Part shown: positions 10,087 to 20,100 of the stretch, in pieces
Position numbering within the stretch: the stretch's first letter is position 1
How the letters are laid out: each line of letters starts with the position of its first letter
Assembly: GCA_030655145.1 (NCBI GenBank)
Contig: JAURWD010000177.1
Span: 1 to 52,787 of the forward strand
From: Ferruginibacter sp.
GTDB taxonomy: Bacteria; Bacteroidota; Bacteroidia; Chitinophagales; Chitinophagaceae
DNA length: 52,787 nt
Reading direction: 5' to 3'
Program-made: the position numbers and the translations under genes
The notes under the pieces: generated by a model
Databases searched by the model: none
The model's input: the letters and a program-made list of their open reading frames with translations, nothing else
What the model was told of the DNA's origin: nothing

Positions 10087-10178
10087 CAATATACCTTTTA
10101 CAACTGTGCTACATTTCTTGGACCCGCATCAACTGCATTAGCCCGAATTATATAACTTTAGTTAAACCACAAAAATTT

Positions 10179-13151
10179 ATGAAGAGAGTTTTCTTACCGC
10201 TGCTCTTGCTTACAGTTTTTCAATCCTTTTCTCAAAATAAAAAGCCGTTGGATCATTCTGTCTATGACGGTTGGAAAAGTCTCAGCGAACGAATAATTAG
10301 TAATGACGGGAATTATATTGTCTACTCCGTAAATCCCCAGGAAGGTGATGGCGAACTGGTGATTCAAAATATTACAACAAAGTATAAAAAAGTAATTCCG
10401 CGGGGAAACAGCGCAGTGATCAGCGAAGACAGTCGTTTTGTTTACTTCAAAATCAAACCTGTTTACAAAGAAACCCGCCAGGCAAGGATTAAGAAAAAGA
10501 AACCGGATGAAATGCAGAAAGACAGCCTGGGCATTGTAGAGCTTGGGCGGGATAGCATCATTCGTATCCCGCGGATAAAAAGTTTCAAACTGCCGGAAGA
10601 AGGCGCAGGGTGGGTGGCCTACCAGTTTGAAAAGCCTTTGTCGGACTCGAGTAAAAGAAAGCAACTTCCCGATTCAGTGAAAGCAAAGATTGACCTGCTG
10701 GTTAAACTCGCCGACTCTGTTATTCGCAGATCGATCGATTCTGTAAAAGGCAAGGTTGAGCGGGAAGAAGTTTTACTGGCAAGCCAGAAAGCTGCGAAGG
10801 AAATTTTGAAACTCGGCAAAGACGAAACCATTTTTGACCTGGATGCTGAGGGAGACGACGCAGCCGCGAGTGGCGGGTCTACTGAAGGCTCTGAGCTCGT
10901 GTTGCGGAAAACGAGCGATGCCACTGAAGTACGTTTCAAATTTGTAAACGAGTTTTATTTTGATAAAGCAGGCACGCGCCTGCTACTGGAAACTTCGAAG
11001 AATCCCAAGGATACTACAACAAAAGCAATGGTGCTCTTGCATCATGTGATGTCGGGCCGCACAGATACTTTGATGCAAGGGTGTAACGATTGCAAAGGCT
11101 ACCAGTTTGATGAAACGGGCAACCAGGTTGCCTTCCTGGCTGAGCGTGATAGTAGTTCCAAATCGTTGCAAAAATTTTACAAGCTCTGGTACTACATGGC
11201 CGGGCAAGACAACGCCACTTTATTAGCCGACAAAAATACCGTTGGTATGCGATTAGGCACTTCCGTTAGTGAAGACGGAACCGTTGTTTTTAGTAAGGAT
11301 GGAAAGAAAATATTCTTTGGAACCGCGGCTATCAAGGCGCCGAAGGATACAACGCTTGTGGACTTTGAACTGGCCCGTTTAGATGTGTGGCATTACAATG
11401 ATGACTACCTGCAGCCGCAACAATTAAAGCAGCTTAGCGCCGAACAAAAAAGAAATTATACCGCAGTGATTCAACCAGGTTCTGGTAAACTGGTGCAGCT
11501 AGGCGACGAGAACGCGGAGAGTGTTATATTGGTTGATGAAGGGAACGCAGATTATGTGCTTGCATCCTCAACTAAAGGAGGCCGCATTGCAGCACAGTGG
11601 ACGGGCAGGGGCACACGTTCGGCATACATCATCAGCACGCTCGACGGAAAAAGGACGCTGGTTAATAAAGATGTGCTCTCATTCATGCAAGCATCTCCCA
11701 AAGGCAAATTCATCTATTGGTATGATCCTGCGCAGAAAAATTATTTTACTTATGAAGTCAACACAGGAGAAACCAGGAATATCACAAAAAATCTGAAAGT
11801 TCCTTTGTATGATACGGAAAATGATATGCCGGACTATCCCTCTGCAGTGGGTGCTTCGGGTTGGATTGAGGATGACGCTTATTTTTTAATCAATGATGAA
11901 TACGATATCTGGAAGGTTGATCCTACCGGTAACGAACAGCCGAAAAACATCACCAATGGATATGGCCGTAAAAACAAGGTGAGCCTGGATTATGTAATAC
12001 TGGATCTTGAAAAACGGTTTGTGAACAAGAACGAAACGGTGCTCTTACGTGGCTTCAATAAACTAACCAAGTATGCAGGCTTTTTTACAAAGAATGTAAG
12101 TGAGATTGGTGATCCTGTGTTGTTGCAGATGGGGCCCTATGCATTCAATAATCCGCTGAAAGCGAAAACCGCGGACGCATTTATTGTACAACGCTCAAAT
12201 ATTGATGCAAATGAATTGTTCGCTTCACCAGATATGAAGTCAATGCGGCAACTAACTGATATCGCCAGCCAGCAAAAAGATTACAATTGGTTAACCGTGG
12301 AACTGGTAAAATGGAAAATGTTTGACGGCAAAATGAGCGAAGGGATGTTGTACAAACCTGCCAATTTCGATCCGAAGAAAAAGTACCCGATCATCTTTTA
12401 TTTTTACGAAAGAAATTCCGATAATCTTTACAATTACCGGGCGCCTGCCCCAAGTGCCTCTATCATCAATGTGCCTTTGTTTGTGAGCAATGGCTACCTG
12501 GTGTTTGACCCTAATATTTATTATAAAACAGGCGAGCCAGGTCAAAGTGCCTACAACAGCGTGGTCAGTGCGGCGAAATTCCTGGCGAAAATGCCGTTCG
12601 TGGACAGCACTCGGATGGCACTGCAAGGGCAAAGCTGGGGAGGTTACCAGATCGCCTACCTGATCACCAAAACAAATATGTTCAGGGCGGCGGGAGCCGG
12701 TGCGCCTGTTGCCAATATGACAAGCGCCTACGGAGGAATTCGCTGGGGTGCGGGCATTAACCGCCAGTTTCAATACGAGAAGTCGCAGAGTCGAATCGGC
12801 GCCACACTTTGGCAACGTCCGGATCTGTACATAAAAAATTCACCGTTGTTTGAAGCAGATAAAATTAAAACCCCGCTGTTAATGACGCACAATGATGCAG
12901 ATGACGCTGTACCCTGGTACCAGGGAATTGAATTTTTCACAGCCCTCCGTCGCTTGAATAAAAAAGTGTGGTTACTTCAATACAATGGAGAAGCACACAA
13001 TCTTATTGAGCGCAAAAATCGCAAGGACCTTTCCATCAGGCTGAGCCAATTTTTTGATTACTATCTGAAGGATGCGCAACCGGCAAAATGGATCAAAGAT
13101 GGTTTGCCCGCCACAGAGAAAGGCAAAAGCTGGGGCCTGGAAGTAGAATAA
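10179..13151 (+). CDS. S9 family (prolyl oligopeptidase-type) serine peptidase, secreted
   Basis: A 990-residue protein with a Sec signal peptide (MKRVFLPLLLLTVFQSFSQ). The long N-terminal part is probably a beta-propeller, with recurring segments such as DSRFVYFKIK and DGKKIFF. The C-terminal alpha/beta-hydrolase domain holds the catalytic triad: LQGQSWGGYQ (Ser819), HNDADDAVPW (Asp908) and GEAHNL (His940). Such enzymes release short peptides from the N-terminus or cut after proline; periplasmic Bacteroidota members support peptide use. A charged low-complexity region at about residues 110-225 (repeated DSxxR/K segments) is an insertion not typical of minimal DPP-IV proteins. A strong terminator follows. 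Confidence 0.9.
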   Translation: MKRVFLPLLLLTVFQSFSQNKKPLDHSVYDGWKSLSERIISNDGNYIVYSVNPQEGDGELVIQNITTKYKKVIPRGNSAVISEDSRFVYFKIKPVYKETRQARIKKKKPDEMQKDSLGIVELGRDSIIRIPRIKSFKLPEEGAGWVAYQFEKPLSDSSKRKQLPDSVKAKIDLLVKLADSVIRRSIDSVKGKVEREEVLLASQKAAKEILKLGKDETIFDLDAEGDDAAASGGSTEGSELVLRKTSDATEVRFKFVNEFYFDKAGTRLLLETSKNPKDTTTKAMVLLHHVMSGRTDTLMQGCNDCKGYQFDETGNQVAFLAERDSSSKSLQKFYKLWYYMAGQDNATLLADKNTVGMRLGTSVSEDGTVVFSKDGKKIFFGTAAIKAPKDTTLVDFELARLDVWHYNDDYLQPQQLKQLSAEQKRNYTAVIQPGSGKLVQLGDENAESVILVDEGNADYVLASSTKGGRIAAQWTGRGTRSAYIISTLDGKRTLVNKDVLSFMQASPKGKFIYWYDPAQKNYFTYEVNTGETRNITKNLKVPLYDTENDMPDYPSAVGASGWIEDDAYFLINDEYDIWKVDPTGNEQPKNITNGYGRKNKVSLDYVILDLEKRFVNKNETVLLRGFNKLTKYAGFFTKNVSEIGDPVLLQMGPYAFNNPLKAKTADAFIVQRSNIDANELFASPDMKSMRQLTDIASQQKDYNWLTVELVKWKMFDGKMSEGMLYKPANFDPKKKYPIIFYFYERNSDNLYNYRAPAPSASIINVPLFVSNGYLVFDPNIYYKTGEPGQSAYNSVVSAAKFLAKMPFVDSTRMALQGQSWGGYQIAYLITKTNMFRAAGAGAPVANMTSAYGGIRWGAGINRQFQYEKSQSRIGATLWQRPDLYIKNSPLFEADKIKTPLLMTHNDADDAVPWYQGIEFFTALRRLNKKVWLLQYNGEAHNLIERKNRKDLSIRLSQFFDYYLKDAQPAKWIKDGLPATEKGKSWGLEVE

Positions 13152-13161
13152 AATATTGATT

Positions 13162-13196
13162 AAAAAAAATCCCGCAAACGTTGCGGGATTTTTTTT
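13162..13196. terminator. Bidirectional intrinsic terminator between S9 peptidase and msrBA
   Basis: A ten-base perfect stem, AATCCCGCAA (13169-13178) with TTGCGGGATT (13181-13190), is flanked by an A run on the left and a T run on the right. It lies between convergent genes, so it can stop transcription from both sides. Confidence 0.9.
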
Positions 13197-13264
13197 GTTT
13201 GAATGTTATTACGAATACGGCGGAACTGAATTGCTATCACAGTTTTTCAACGTCAAACGCATTG

Positions 13265-14353
13265 CTATTTCCCCACGGGAAACTTTTCTTGTTTGATCAA
13301 ATCCGGAAGTGCTTTTTGTGCCCTGCGCAACCGAGGCAGCGACTCCATTTGAACATAACGATCGCCAGGGTTGATGCGGACATAATTTTGATGGTATTCT
13401 TCCGCCGGCCAGAATTTCACAAAGGGCACCACCTGCGCAGCAATGGGCTTATCATATTTTTTTGAGTTGTTTAGGGAGGCTATATAGTCTTCAGCAGATT
13501 TTTTTTCCGATTCGTTGTTGTAAAAAACGAGCGACCGGTAAGCGGGACCATGATCCGGCCCCTGGCCATTAACCTGGGTGGGATCTTGCGAAGCAAAATA
13601 CACTTTCAACAGATCCGGGTAGCTCACTTTATTTGAGTCATACCAGACTTCGACAGATTCAGCATGGCCGGTGCGACCTCCGCCGACTTCTTCATAAGTT
13701 GGATTTTCCTTTTCGCCACCGGCATATCCAGAGATAGCTTCCCGAACGCCGGGAACACTTTCAAAAACAGCTTCAACACACCAGAAGCAGCCCGAAGCAA
13801 ACCTGGCCTTTGCGATCTTGGTATCCAGCGCTTCTTTCTGAAATAATAAGGCTGCACCGTCCATGCAGTAGCGCAGGCCGGTTGGTTTAGGCCCATCATT
13901 AAAAACATGGCCGAGGTGTGCACCACAGCGCTGACAAGCAATCTCATCACGGCTCATACCCTCGGTATTGTCTGTTGCCACAGTAACGCTTTTGGAAGAG
14001 TAGGGCGCAAAATAACTTGGCCAGCCGGTACCTGATTCAAATTTTGTCGCAGAGCTAAACAAAGGATTCTTACAGCTCACACAATAATAAATGCCCGTTT
14101 CCTTGTTGTCATTGTATTCGCTCGAATAGGGCTTTTCCGTTCCCTGTTCCCGGGTGATGTAAAACTGTTCTGACGTCAGGATTTTTTTCCATTCTTCCTT
14201 TGACTTAACGACACGCTCGGTCCAGGTTGTATCGGGAAATAAGTTTCCGGAAAGGGCGCTACTTGTGGCAGCGTCTTTTTTTTCGCTGTTGCCTGATGGG
14301 CCGCAACTGTATAAGGAAATGATGGCGAGGAGGGGAATAAAAAATTTTTTCAT
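13265..14353 (-). CDS. msrBA: Bifunctional peptide-methionine sulfoxide reductase MsrB-MsrA, lipoprotein
   Basis: The 362-residue product begins with a lipoprotein signal (LLAIISLYSCGPSG, predicted lipidated Cys17). MsrB comes first (about residues 50-170): zinc motifs CVSC and CQRC, GTGWPSYF, and catalytic LRYCMDGAAL. MsrA follows (about 180-345) with its active-site motif ASGCFWCVEAVFESVPGV, GGRTGHAESVEV and the DPTQVNGQGPDHGPAYRS region. Together they repair both diastereomers (R and S) of methionine sulfoxide in envelope proteins. The B-then-A order differs from the A-then-B order of the well-known PilB-type fusions. The electron donor is not encoded nearby. A bidirectional terminator lies just past its 3' end. 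Confidence 0.93.
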   Translation of the reverse strand: MKKFFIPLLAIISLYSCGPSGNSEKKDAATSSALSGNLFPDTTWTERVVKSKEEWKKILTSEQFYITREQGTEKPYSSEYNDNKETGIYYCVSCKNPLFSSATKFESGTGWPSYFAPYSSKSVTVATDNTEGMSRDEIACQRCGAHLGHVFNDGPKPTGLRYCMDGAALLFQKEALDTKIAKARFASGCFWCVEAVFESVPGVREAISGYAGGEKENPTYEEVGGGRTGHAESVEVWYDSNKVSYPDLLKVYFASQDPTQVNGQGPDHGPAYRSLVFYNNESEKKSAEDYIASLNNSKKYDKPIAAQVVPFVKFWPAEEYHQNYVRINPGDRYVQMESLPRLRRAQKALPDLIKQEKFPVGK

Positions 14354-14687
14354 TTGTTGGTTGATTAATGCTTTGATGTATGTATGTAGCTACTCGTTAT
14401 TGGTTCAATGTGGGATTGTTAAAGATTTTTAGAAAAAAAGCACCCGGTCGGCTTTTAACCCTAGCCAGTTTTTGCATTGATCTTCTGTTGCAAACCTGTC
14501 ATTTTTAGTCTTTTAAATCCAAGGGAGACAAAAAACAGTATGTATGCAGGAAAAAAATCGAAGTTCCAACAAAGCGATCGATTTACCGGTGTTGCACAGG
14601 TTAAAATCTTCGAATTGAACAATCTTTGCTAATTTTAATTTTTATCCGATGTTGTCGTTTACGAATTGTTTGGTTGAGAAACTTATC
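14354..14687. other. Non-coding gap between msrBA and the cupin gene
   Basis: The 334 bases between the divergent starts of msrBA and the cupin gene hold no convincing gene. A 30-codon frame (14540-14632) has no recognisable features. No exact TAnnTTTG box was seen on either strand, so the promoters for both genes are unassigned; the best near-match is an A+T-rich stretch at about 14630-14645. Confidence 0.6.
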
Positions 14688-15299
14688 ATGGAAAATGTTC
14701 ATCAATTTATCGAGTCAGGGATCCTGGAAGCCTATGTGATGGGCAGTGCTTCCAGGGAAGAGTCAAACCTCGTGGAAGCAATGGCCGTTGCTTCAGTTGA
14801 GATCCGGGATGAAATTGCATCTATCAGCGAAGCACTGGAAATGTTTGCATTTGCAAACGAAGTGGCGCCGGACCCGATCGTAAAGCCGATGTTACTGGCT
14901 TCAATCGACTATACCGAGCGCATGAAAAATGGTGAACTGCCTTCTTTTCCGCCACAACTCAATGAAAATTCAATTGTAGCCGACTATTCCCAATGGCTTG
15001 ATCGGCCCGACCTCATCTCGCCGGATGATTTCGACAATATTCACGCAAAAATAATTGGTTATGCTCCCCATGTACTCACTGCGATAGTGTGGGTTAAGGA
15101 AATGGCTCCGCAGGAAGTGCATGATCATGAGTACGAAAAATTCCTCATTGTGGAAGGCACCTGCGATATTACGATTGGGGATGAAGTGCACTCCCTGGCA
15201 CCCGGAAATTTTCTCTCCATTCCGCTGCACATGCCACATCATGTGGTGGTAACTTCCATTGTACCGTGTAAGATCGTTTTACAAAGGGTTGCGGCCTAA
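14688..15299 (+). CDS. Anti-sigma-factor-like (ChrR/RskA-type) protein with C-terminal cupin domain
   Basis: From the ATG at 14688 the product has 203 residues. The N-terminal 75 residues (IESGILEAYVMGSASREESN followed by a long run of negatively charged helix) resemble the helical anti-sigma domain of RskA/ChrR-type regulators, but no HxxxCxxC zinc motif is present. The C-terminus (about 125-203) is a cupin barrel with HDHEYEKFLIVEGTCDITIG and LSIPLHMPHHVVV, giving plausible metal ligands (His, His, Glu, His). In ChrR this layout senses singlet oxygen and frees an ECF sigma factor. No sigma gene is adjacent, so function is inferred only. The open frame extends 13 codons further upstream to 14649; I prefer 14688 because homology-like sequence begins there. 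Confidence 0.65.
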   Translation: MENVHQFIESGILEAYVMGSASREESNLVEAMAVASVEIRDEIASISEALEMFAFANEVAPDPIVKPMLLASIDYTERMKNGELPSFPPQLNENSIVADYSQWLDRPDLISPDDFDNIHAKIIGYAPHVLTAIVWVKEMAPQEVHDHEYEKFLIVEGTCDITIGDEVHSLAPGNFLSIPLHMPHHVVVTSIVPCKIVLQRVAA

Positions 15300-15377
15300 C
15301 GCCGAAAATGCACTCTTTCCCTTGTTTCCTCCTTCCTAAGTTTCGGTTTACGACCTGGAAAGATCCTTTAAGCTGGC

Positions 15378-15409
15378 TTTGAATTAAAGCAGGTCAAGCC
15401 TTACCTTTG
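15378..15409 (+). promoter_or_regulatory. Bacteroidota-type promoter of prfC
   Basis: TTTG at 15378-15381, a 20-base spacer and TACCTTTG at 15402-15409 match the TTTG/TAnnTTTG consensus in both boxes and spacing. Initiation would fall near 15416, giving a leader of about 48 bases before prfC. Confidence 0.62.
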
Positions 15410-15463
15410 CCGCCATTTGGGTAGGGTTGGACTATAATCTCGTCCCGTACCACCAACTACAAC

Positions 15464-17050
15464 ATGAAGTACATCAACGAAATCAATAAGCGGAAGACAT
15501 TTGCAATTATTTCCCACCCGGATGCGGGTAAAACGACCTTAACAGAAAAATTTCTCCTTTTCGGTGGCGCCATTCAAACGGCAGGCGCTGTAAAAAGTAA
15601 TAAGATAAAAAAGCACGCTACCTCCGATTTTATGGAGATCGAGCGCCAGCGTGGTATCAGTGTCGCGACCAGTGTGATGACCTTTGAGTATGATGGACAT
15701 CTTATCAACCTCCTGGATACGCCCGGTCACAAGGACTTTGCGGAAGATACTTACCGCACACTCACCGCGGTGGACAGTGTCGTACTGGTGATCGATAGTG
15801 TAAATGGGGTTGAAGCTCAAACCCGTCGCCTCATGGAAGTAATTGCCATGCGCAATACGCCCGTGATCGTATTTATCAACAAGATGGACCGAGACGGAAA
15901 GAATCGTTTTGATTTGTTGGAAGAGATAGAGAAAGAACTGAAGATCCAGTTGCACCCGATGACCGTTCCTATCAATAGTGGTAAGGATTTTAAAGGAGTG
16001 TATGATATCCACGAAAAAAGCCTTGTGCTTTTTACAGCCGGTACGAAGGCGAACGACGAAGACGTGGTACAGATCACTGACCTGGATTCGGCGGTGCTGG
16101 ATGCAAAAGTCGGGGAGAAGGACGCAGCCACCCTGCGGGAGGACGTTGAGTTAATTGATGGGGTATACGGCCCGCTGGAAGTAGAGGATTATTTAAGTGG
16201 TCAAACGGCACCCGTGTTCTTCGGTAGCGCCGTCAACAACTTCGGCGTGAAAGAAATGCTGGATACCTTTATTCGCATTGCACCAACGCCACGCCCACGC
16301 CCTACTACCGAAAGAGACGTGACACCGGAAGAGGATAAGTTCAGCGGCTTTATTTTTAAAATTCACGCGAACCTGGATCCTAAACACCGGGACAGGATCG
16401 CTTTTTTACGCGTTTGCAGCGGTAGATTCGAACGCAATAAATATTACAACCATGTTCGCCTCGAACGCGATTTCCGTTTCAGTAATCCATACAGCTTTTT
16501 AGCCCGCCAGAAAGAAGTGATCGAAGATGCCTACCCGGGTGACGTTGTCGGTTTGTTTGATACGGGGAATTTCAAAATAGGGGATACGCTTACAGAGGGT
16601 GAAAAATTTTATTTTACCGGCATACCTTCATTCTCACCAGAAATTTTTAAAGAAGTACAGAACAAAGATCCAATGAAAACCAAGCAGTTGGAGAAGGGGC
16701 TTCTTCAGTTGACGGATGAGGGTGTAGCTCAATTGTTTACGCAGTTTGGCGGCACGAAAAAGATCATTGGTTGTGTGGGTGAACTTCAGTTTGAAGTGAT
16801 TCAATATCGACTGCTCCAGGAATATGGCGCATCGGTTCAGATGAATAACCTGCCGTTTTTTAAAGCTTGTTGGCTAACGAGCAAGGATCCTAAAAAGCTG
16901 GAAGACTTTATTCGATTTAAACAATCAAATATCGCCGAGGATAAAGATGGCCATCTCGTATACCTCGCTCAAAGCGAATGGTTCTTAAACACCGAGCGAC
17001 AAAACAATCCTGACATTGAATTTCACTTTACCAGTGAAATTCACAAATAA
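15464..17050 (+). CDS. prfC: Peptide chain release factor 3
   Basis: A 528-residue translational GTPase that recycles RF1/RF2 from the ribosome after peptide release. All G motifs are present: [15 protein letters not shown] (P-loop), the switch region [29 protein letters not shown] and [10 protein letters not shown]. The RF3-type domain order continues through [16 protein letters not shown] and [18 protein letters not shown] to the C-terminal domain with GVAQLF. Length matches the family. It has its own candidate promoter and a 164-base gap to the preceding gene; the next gene is convergent. Confidence 0.95.
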   Translation: MKYINEINKRKTFAIISHPDAGKTTLTEKFLLFGGAIQTAGAVKSNKIKKHATSDFMEIERQRGISVATSVMTFEYDGHLINLLDTPGHKDFAEDTYRTLTAVDSVVLVIDSVNGVEAQTRRLMEVIAMRNTPVIVFINKMDRDGKNRFDLLEEIEKELKIQLHPMTVPINSGKDFKGVYDIHEKSLVLFTAGTKANDEDVVQITDLDSAVLDAKVGEKDAATLREDVELIDGVYGPLEVEDYLSGQTAPVFFGSAVNNFGVKEMLDTFIRIAPTPRPRPTTERDVTPEEDKFSGFIFKIHANLDPKHRDRIAFLRVCSGRFERNKYYNHVRLERDFRFSNPYSFLARQKEVIEDAYPGDVVGLFDTGNFKIGDTLTEGEKFYFTGIPSFSPEIFKEVQNKDPMKTKQLEKGLLQLTDEGVAQLFTQFGGTKKIIGCVGELQFEVIQYRLLQEYGASVQMNNLPFFKACWLTSKDPKKLEDFIRFKQSNIAEDKDGHLVYLAQSEWFLNTERQNNPDIEFHFTSEIHK

Positions 17051-17103
17051 CTGCTGGTGATTATTAAAAAGGTGTTACTACCAGGATTGGTTTCAATGAG
17101 GGC

Positions 17104-20100
17104 TTAACGCAACAATAAAACATTCCCTTTCCGCGTGTAATTACCGCAGTCTGAATATGTTTTGATATAATAAACATAGTTCGCTTGTTTCATCGGTTGC
17201 CCTTTGAAAGTTCCATCCCAGCATGCGTTTGAATTCAAAGCGTGAAATACCCTGTTTCCTTCCCGGTCATAAATTGAGAAGTCAACCGAACCGCCCAGGT
17301 TAAAATTCCCGATTCTGAAACAATCATTTTTCCCGTCTCCATTTGGCGTAAACGCATTGGGAATGTACAGCGCCGTCGGCGTTACATAACTGGCAAAAAC
17401 CGTTATGGTATCGATTCCCGTACAATTGGTCAGTATATCCGTGCCCGTTACCAGGTATTGTTGCGAAGCATTGATCGTGACCGTTGGGTTGGAGATCGTA
17501 CTATTGTTCAATCCGGTAGATGGGCTCCAGACATAATTATCTGCCCCTGTCGCGGTAAGTTCTGCGCTTGCGGTGCTGCAGTCAATATCGTTTGATTTGC
17601 CAGCAGTGATCGTAGGGGCTGGAGAAATCGTAACTGTTGTCGACAAACTCGTTGAATCATTACAAAAGCTGTCTTTAATTTTTACTGTATAGGTTGTCGT
17701 CGTGTTAGTGACGCTTACAGGTGTGCTGACAGTGGAGTCACTTAAAGAGGCTGTGGGGCTCCAGAAATACGACGTTCCACCTGTTGCATTCAGGCTAACG
17801 CTGCTATTAGCACAAGCGGCCATTGATGGAGATATACTAAACACGGGTTTAGGGCGCAGGGAGATTTTCACGGAATCAGTTGTGGTGCAACTATTCGTTC
17901 CTGTTATCACTAATTTATAGATTGTATTAGCGGTTGGTGTCGCCACCGGGTTTGCAATAGTCGCATTGTCCAACGAAGCAATCGGTGTCCAGGAGTAGCT
18001 GGATCCTCCAGAGGCAATTAGTTGAACCTGGCTGTTGTTACAAATAGTCGTGTCCTTGGATTTAGTCACCACCGGTGAGGGCTTGAGCGAAACGTTCACC
18101 GTGTCTTTGGCGGTGCACCCATTGATACTGGTGCCCGACACAACGTATTGGGTACTGGCAGTTAGAGTCGCGATCGGGTTTGGGGAAGATGAATTGTTCA
18201 ACCCCGCTGCTGGAGACCAGGAATATGTACCAGCTCCTGACGCACTTATTTGAACAGGCTGGCCCGAACAGGTACTTGTATCAGCGGAAGCCTTTACAGT
18301 TGGTTTTTCCACAGTTATTTTAACGCTATCTCTTTTGATCAACACAGCGGAAAACTCAATATCATCCAGGGCGAAATCATTCCCCTGGACCAGTGTGTTT
18401 TTATTAACGATGGCGATGGTGGCAGTGGTGTTGTTGCCGGAGTTCCAGGTGGTGTAAAATTGCTTCCAGGTACAGGTGGGTAGCGCAGCAGTGATCAGCG
18501 TGCCGAGGTTACCTCCGTTGATCGAAAAACTTAATTCGGCAGGGTTTGGTGGAAAGAGTGCTTGTATCCAGGTTGAAAAAGCGTAGTTGGTATTGGGCGT
18601 TACAGCTACGGTTTGGGTCCACACATTTACATCGGCACCAGGAGCGCCATTAACAAGTATCATGTTGCCGTTACCGGTAGTATGATCCGTGCAGGCGCTT
18701 AAGCTGGCGTTCCAGGTCTGCGGATTGGCGCCGACGAAATATTCTCCTTCTGTGGTATTGTTAGCTGCGAATGAATATTGAGACGTAAAAGCCGTGTTCC
18801 CGCTGGTGAAATTTCCGTTCGTAATCAGGTTGACCCCAGGGATCTCGGCTGTAAGGAAATAGGTAATGTCTTCTGGTGTAGAAGTGGTGGGGCTTGATGC
18901 TTTCGGGTCACTCAAATAAGTGGAGGGTGACCAGCAATATTGTAGCGCGCCCACTGATCTCAGTTGCTTCGTTGAATTGAAGCATATTGTTGTATCGCTT
19001 GTTGTGATAATATTAGCCACCGCTACATTTATCAAAATTGTCTTGGAGATAGTGTCACTACAAGCACTATTACCGGCAAAGTATTTCACAAGGTATGATC
19101 CCGGTGACGTGTAGACGTGGGTAGGGGAGTCGTTACCAGTCGTGATACTGCCGTCTCCGAATGACCAATAATTTGTTGCTGAAGAGTTGCCCAGGGGAAA
19201 AAATTGGACAGCAAAAGGATTACAGATATCCTGTTTGTAATTGAAGTCAGTGCTGCCGGCGCCGGTACTATTAATAGTTTTACCTGTACTATCGACACAT
19301 CCGTTGGCATCCGTGACAATAAGTTTTACATCATACAAGCCGGCTGGAGTGTAAGAGTGGCTGGTGTTTTGCGTGTTGGCGACGCTGTTATCTCCAAAAT
19401 TCCAGCTCCATTTGGCAATAGGGAAGTTGCGGGTTATGGCAAGTCCCTTAAAATCGAACTGCTGGCAGGAAATTGCACTGTCTTTGATTGATAAGGAATC
19501 AATGTTGAGTGGAAAAAGGCTGGTGTCAACCGGCATTTTTAGGTTGTACAAAATAACACCAGGTTTGCCTGGCATTGCTCCCCATGGATCATTAGCGTAT
19601 TGAACGATACCATTTAAACCGCCAGCCATTGAAACGTTTACATTTGCAACTGGGAGGGGTTGACTCATCCAGACGAGTCCCCCGGCCCCACCGCCACCGG
19701 GCCCAACTTTTGAAAAGAATGCATCTGTCCATAGATCAGCTCCCGTTCCTCCCTTGCTGCTGATGCTTACATTTCCTATATAGGATCCTGTCGTGATTAG
19801 TATGGTTCCCCCGGCTCCTCCGCCTCCTTTTCCGTCGTGCCCCAATGCATCTGTAAACACAGGGTTGTAAGCACTATCTCCATTTGATATAATGGCATAT
19901 CCATTACCTTTTAAAAATTTCGCCTGGATGCTAATTATTCCACCGCCGTTGGCCCCACTGAAGTTTGAATTTTCGGCATTATTGTAAAAACCATTGTTAC
20001 AGTGTCCCGCACCGCCGCCACCACCTAGAAATATTTTGTTTATTGTTCCATCGGTAATTAATCCTTTTCCTCCAATTCCCCGGTTATCGAAGGGGGAGCT

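Noticed and set aside
10153-10160. TAACTTTA as a promoter of the S9 peptidase gene
   Set aside because: It misses the last G of TAnnTTTG and the nearest TTG is 32 bases upstream.
14540-14632. A 30-codon frame upstream of the cupin gene
   Set aside because: Short, without recognisable motif or promoter; likely chance.
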